A model generated the notes under the pieces. The model saw nothing but the letters and a program-made list of their open reading frames with translations, had not been told where the DNA came from and did not search any database. A stretch of DNA of 46,366 nt. Source: Streptococcus didelphis DSM 15616. GTDB taxonomy: Bacteria; Bacillota; Bacilli; Lactobacillales; Streptococcaceae. The stretch covers positions 1 through 46,366 of the forward strand of contig NZ_KB904195.1 of NCBI RefSeq assembly GCF_000380005.1, in the 5' to 3' direction. This document shows positions 44,162 through 46,366 of this stretch, piece after piece; within the stretch, counting starts at the first letter, position 1; each line of letters starts with the position of its first letter. The position numbers and the translations under genes were made by a program.

Positions 44162-44452
44162 ATGGCTAAATACGAAATTCTTTATATCATTCGTCCAAAC
44201 ATTGAAGAAGAAGCTAAAAATGCTTTGGTATCACGCTTTGACTCTATCTTAACTGACAACGGTGCTACAATCGTTGAATCAAAAGATTGGGAAAAACGTC
44301 GTCTTGCGTACGAAATCAATGATTTCCGCGAAGGACTATACCGTATCGTTACTCTTGAAGCTGAAGATGCAGTTGCTCTTAACGAGTTTGACCGTCTTTC
44401 AAAAATCAACAGTGACATTCTTCGTCACATGATCGTCAAACTTGACGCTTAA
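44162..44452 (+). CDS. rpsF: 30S ribosomal protein S6
   Basis: The small-subunit protein that pairs with S18. The 96-residue protein has the typical start [19 protein letters not shown] and the core [13 protein letters not shown] strong AAAGGAGG ribosome-binding site precedes the ATG. First gene of the rpsF-ssb-rpsR operon, 23 bases from ssb. GC-richer, biased codons indicate high expression. Confidence 0.96.
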   Translation: MAKYEILYIIRPNIEEEAKNALVSRFDSILTDNGATIVESKDWEKRRLAYEINDFREGLYRIVTLEAEDAVALNEFDRLSKINSDILRHMIVKLDA

Positions 44453-44475
44453 TCAGACTTAGAAGAAGGTAGTTT

Positions 44476-44967
44476 ATGATTAATAATGTAGTACTAGTTG
44501 GTCGTATGACCAAAGATGCAGAACTTCGTTACACACCAAGTCAAGTAGCAGTGGCTACTTTTACACTTGCTGTTAACCGTACCTTTAAAAGCCAGAATGG
44601 TGAACGCGAAGCCGATTTCATTAACTGTGTTATCTGGCGTCAGCCTGCTGAAAATTTAGCTAACTGGGCTAAAAAAGGTGCTTTGGTTGGGATTACAGGT
44701 CGTATTCAGACCCGTAATTATGAAAATCAGCAAGGACAACGTGTTTATGTAACGGAAGTGGTTGCGGACAATTTCCAAATGTTGGAAAGCCGTGCTACAC
44801 GTGAAGGTGGCTCTTCTAACTCATATAATGGCGGTGGATTTAACAATCCATCAGCTAACAATAGTTATTCAGCTCCTTCACAACAAACACCTAATTTTGG
44901 TCGTGAAGAAAGCCCGTTTGGGAACTCAAACCCAATGGATATCTCAGATGATGATCTACCATTCTAA
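44476..44967 (+). CDS. ssb: Single-stranded DNA-binding protein
   Basis: Coats single-stranded DNA in replication and repair. The 163-residue protein has the N-terminal OB fold (about 1-105, [20 protein letters not shown] and [17 protein letters not shown]), a Gly/Asn/Ser-rich linker and the acidic tip DISDDDLPF that binds partner proteins. Located between rpsF and rpsR, the standard arrangement. Confidence 0.96.
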   Translation: MINNVVLVGRMTKDAELRYTPSQVAVATFTLAVNRTFKSQNGEREADFINCVIWRQPAENLANWAKKGALVGITGRIQTRNYENQQGQRVYVTEVVADNFQMLESRATREGGSSNSYNGGGFNNPSANNSYSAPSQQTPNFGREESPFGNSNPMDISDDDLPF

Positions 44968-45102
44968 GGAATGGGAATTGGACTTAAGGAAATGAATAAA
45001 TTTACTAAAAGCTTACGAAATCAGGATTTTCTTGAATCTTCTCATTTCTTTTTACTTAAGATTGGTAAATTTATATCTTGAATACTATAAAGGAGATTAA
45101 AC

Positions 45103-45342
45103 ATGGCTCAACAACGTCGTGGCGGATTCAAACGCCGTAAAAAAGTTGACTTCATCGCAGCTAATAAAATTGAATATGTTGATTACAAAGACACTGAACT
45201 TTTAAGCCGTTTTGTTTCAGAACGTGGGAAAATCCTTCCTCGTCGTGTAACTGGAACTTCAGCTAAAAACCAACGTAAAGTAACAACAGCAATTAAACGT
45301 GCTCGCGTTATGGCTCTTATGCCTTACGTAAACGAAGACTAA
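45103..45342 (+). CDS. rpsR: 30S ribosomal protein S18
   Basis: Partner of S6 on the 30S platform. The 79-residue protein has the basic N-terminus [16 protein letters not shown] and the conserved [28 protein letters not shown] before the ATG. The 135-base gap after ssb has no terminator, so it is probably in the same transcript. A terminator follows at once. Confidence 0.96.
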
Positions 45343-45349
45343 TATCAAG

Positions 45350-45371
45350 GCAGTCCCTAGGGCTGCTTTTT
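45350..45371 (+). terminator. Terminator of the rpsF-ssb-rpsR operon
   Basis: GCAGTCC / GGGCTGC with a 3-base loop followed by five Ts, 8 bases after the rpsR stop. Confidence 0.85.
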
Positions 45372-45397
45372 ACTACCCTAAAAAGTTACTAGGGATG

Positions 45398-45426
45398 AAA
45401 AAGAGCCACTATTTGATGTAGTGGCT
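45398..45426 (-). terminator. Terminator of the DUF1129 gene
   Basis: AGCCACTA / TAGTGGCT with a 7-base loop, on the minus strand followed by C-TTTTT. It lies 10 bases past the gene. Confidence 0.85.
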
Positions 45427-45435
45427 TACTATATT

Positions 45436-46095
45436 TTATTGGCGTGCTGTAAGTGCGTTTTTAACATTATATTTCTTTTGGAGATAATAACGAAGTAAGA
45501 GAGCTCCGCCACCAAGGATACTTAGGACAAAAGGTGGTAGTTGAGGATTTAAGGCTGCTGGTAAAAAGGCTGTGGCAGAATAGTAAAGCGCCATCCAAAA
45601 TACCATAACAAGTGATAAAACGAGGATAGATTTTAACCAACTTGGTTTTTGACTCTTGTCAGCTCCCATATGGCGATAGATGTAATAATAGGTTGCGTAC
45701 ATTGAAGCGCCACCACCAAAACCTAGAGCTAGAATTGAGGTAAGGCCGGTTACAGGTGCATTTGTATTGAAGAAGGCCATCATTGCAGTCATGAGAGCTA
45801 CTAGTCCGATAAATAATAGTGATGTATCAAGCCACATTAACCAGGGATTGGTATTTTTTTCCTTATCAGGGGCTTTAGCATTCTTATTTTTTTCAGAAAA
45901 GGAAGCTGCCCATAGAGTTGGAGCGCCTAAAAAAGAACGTGCAGGAATACCTTGAGCTTGTTTTTCTAAAATACTAGGAAGATATTCTTCCAGAATAGCC
46001 CTGATTTCAGAATCACTTTTACCATCTTGAATAAGACGATTGGTTGCGATGTGAACAAATTCCTGATTTTTTTTAGTAAGATTTTGAAAGTCCAT
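45436..46095 (-). CDS. DUF1129-family membrane protein
   Basis: A 219-residue protein with an N-terminal soluble helical part (about 1-75, NLTKKNQEFVHIATNRLIQD) and four transmembrane helices (about 90-110, 118-140, 155-175, 185-205). It fits the DUF1129 group, often found next to corA and uvrA in streptococci; those genes lie beyond the window. AAAGGAG precedes the ATG. The function is not known. Confidence 0.8.
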   Translation of the reverse strand: MDFQNLTKKNQEFVHIATNRLIQDGKSDSEIRAILEEYLPSILEKQAQGIPARSFLGAPTLWAASFSEKNKNAKAPDKEKNTNPWLMWLDTSLLFIGLVALMTAMMAFFNTNAPVTGLTSILALGFGGGASMYATYYYIYRHMGADKSQKPSWLKSILVLSLVMVFWMALYYSATAFLPAALNPQLPPFVLSILGGGALLLRYYLQKKYNVKNALTARQ

Positions 46096-46202
46096 TATAT
46101 CTCCTTTGAAATAGTGGTTTTAAGAGAAAAAATAAAAACTCTTAAAACTAGATGCATTAATGATATGATTACGGTTAATAAAATAGGTAAACAATTAAGA
46201 TT

Positions 46203-46252
46203 TGAAAAAGTCAAGTCACTAATCCTTTACTTTCCAGCTAGTAAGTGAGTTA
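46203..46252 (+). repeat. Direct repeat copy 1 (50 bases)
   Basis: Begins TGAAAAAGTCAAGTCAC and ends GTAAGTGAGTTA; identical to 46317-46366. Contains a small TTACT/AGTAA hairpin. About ten bases before each copy are also similar (ATTAAGATT versus ATTAGGACC). Confidence 0.95.
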
Positions 46253-46274
46253 GGCAGTCTATATAAAGACTGCC
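46253..46274. repeat. Hairpin between the direct repeats
   Basis: GGCAGTCT (46253-46260) and AGACTGCC (46267-46274) form a perfect 8-bp stem with a 6-base loop. It has no T-run, so it is not a standard terminator. Confidence 0.8.
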
Positions 46275-46316
46275 GTAGAATGATGAGTTGCTTTAGCTCC
46301 CAAGGAAATTAGGACC

Positions 46317-46366
46317 TGAAAAAGTCAAGTCACTAATCCTTTACTTTCCAGCTAGTAAGTGAGTTA
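46317..46366 (+). repeat. Direct repeat copy 2 (50 bases, runs off the window)
   Basis: Identical to 46203-46252 to the last base of the window; the period between copies is 114 bases. More copies may follow. Confidence 0.95.

Larger units (their letters stand above)
46096..46366. other. Repeat-bearing intergenic end of the window
   Basis: This stretch after the DUF1129 start carries two copies of a 50-base repeat with a 114-base period and a hairpin between them. No gene is seen. Confidence 0.6.

Noticed and set aside
46203..46366. CRISPR array at the window end
   Set aside because: The repeated block is 50 bases and only two copies are visible with a 64-base gap; no cas genes are near and the unit contains its own hairpin in the gap.

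Overview
The window is chromosomal DNA of a low-GC Streptococcus. The best fit is the pyogenic group, towards its AT-rich members. The main clues are an Lmb/AdcAII lipoprotein followed by a histidine-triad (Pht/HtpA) protein, a secreted nuclease very like the S. pyogenes Spd/SdaB mitogenic factor, PepX, CppA, and the conserved blocks pfl/dinB, recD2-lepB-rnhC, zapA-cvpA-mutS2-trxA, mutY and rpsF-ssb-rpsR. I did not assign a species.

Region 1 (about 1-9,300) is accessory and metal/virulence related. It opens with the end of an IS3-family element that cuts off a Mga-like regulator on the minus strand. After a non-coding stretch with an orphan terminator comes a copper-resistance pair (cupA-copA) with a near-consensus cop box but no copY. 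A CPBP membrane protease follows, then the zinc operon lmb/adcAII-pht, preceded by a near-perfect promoter overlapped by two AdcR-like boxes.

Region 2 (about 9,300-24,100) is mostly transport and regulation. It holds a MarR regulator with an ABC exporter, a membrane glycerophosphodiester phosphodiesterase, two more CPBP proteases, a GNAT enzyme and the secreted nuclease spd. An ABC-2 exporter operon has an ATPase gene interrupted by an in-frame TAG. A Pyr_excise-like protein, a MarR/KdgT-like/FMN-reductase operon and a small XRE regulator complete the region.

Region 3 (about 24,100-46,100) is core genome: pepX, a glycerol facilitator, cppA with a beta-lactamase-like gene, a GNAT gene, pfl with a cre site, dinB, recD2, lepB, rnhC, zapA-cvpA, mutS2, trxA, a clusterless mutY and the rpsF-ssb-rpsR operon with a leader hairpin. 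The last 180 bases hold two copies of a 50-base repeat at a 114-base period; the second copy runs off the window.

I found no CRISPR array, prophage, tRNA or rRNA. No wholly new multigene system stands out. The least explained signals are the terminal repeat, a perfect 46-bp palindrome, a tiny hydrophobic reading frame ahead of spd, the orphan promoter-terminator near 1.4 kb and an 11-bp dyad between pfl and dinB.
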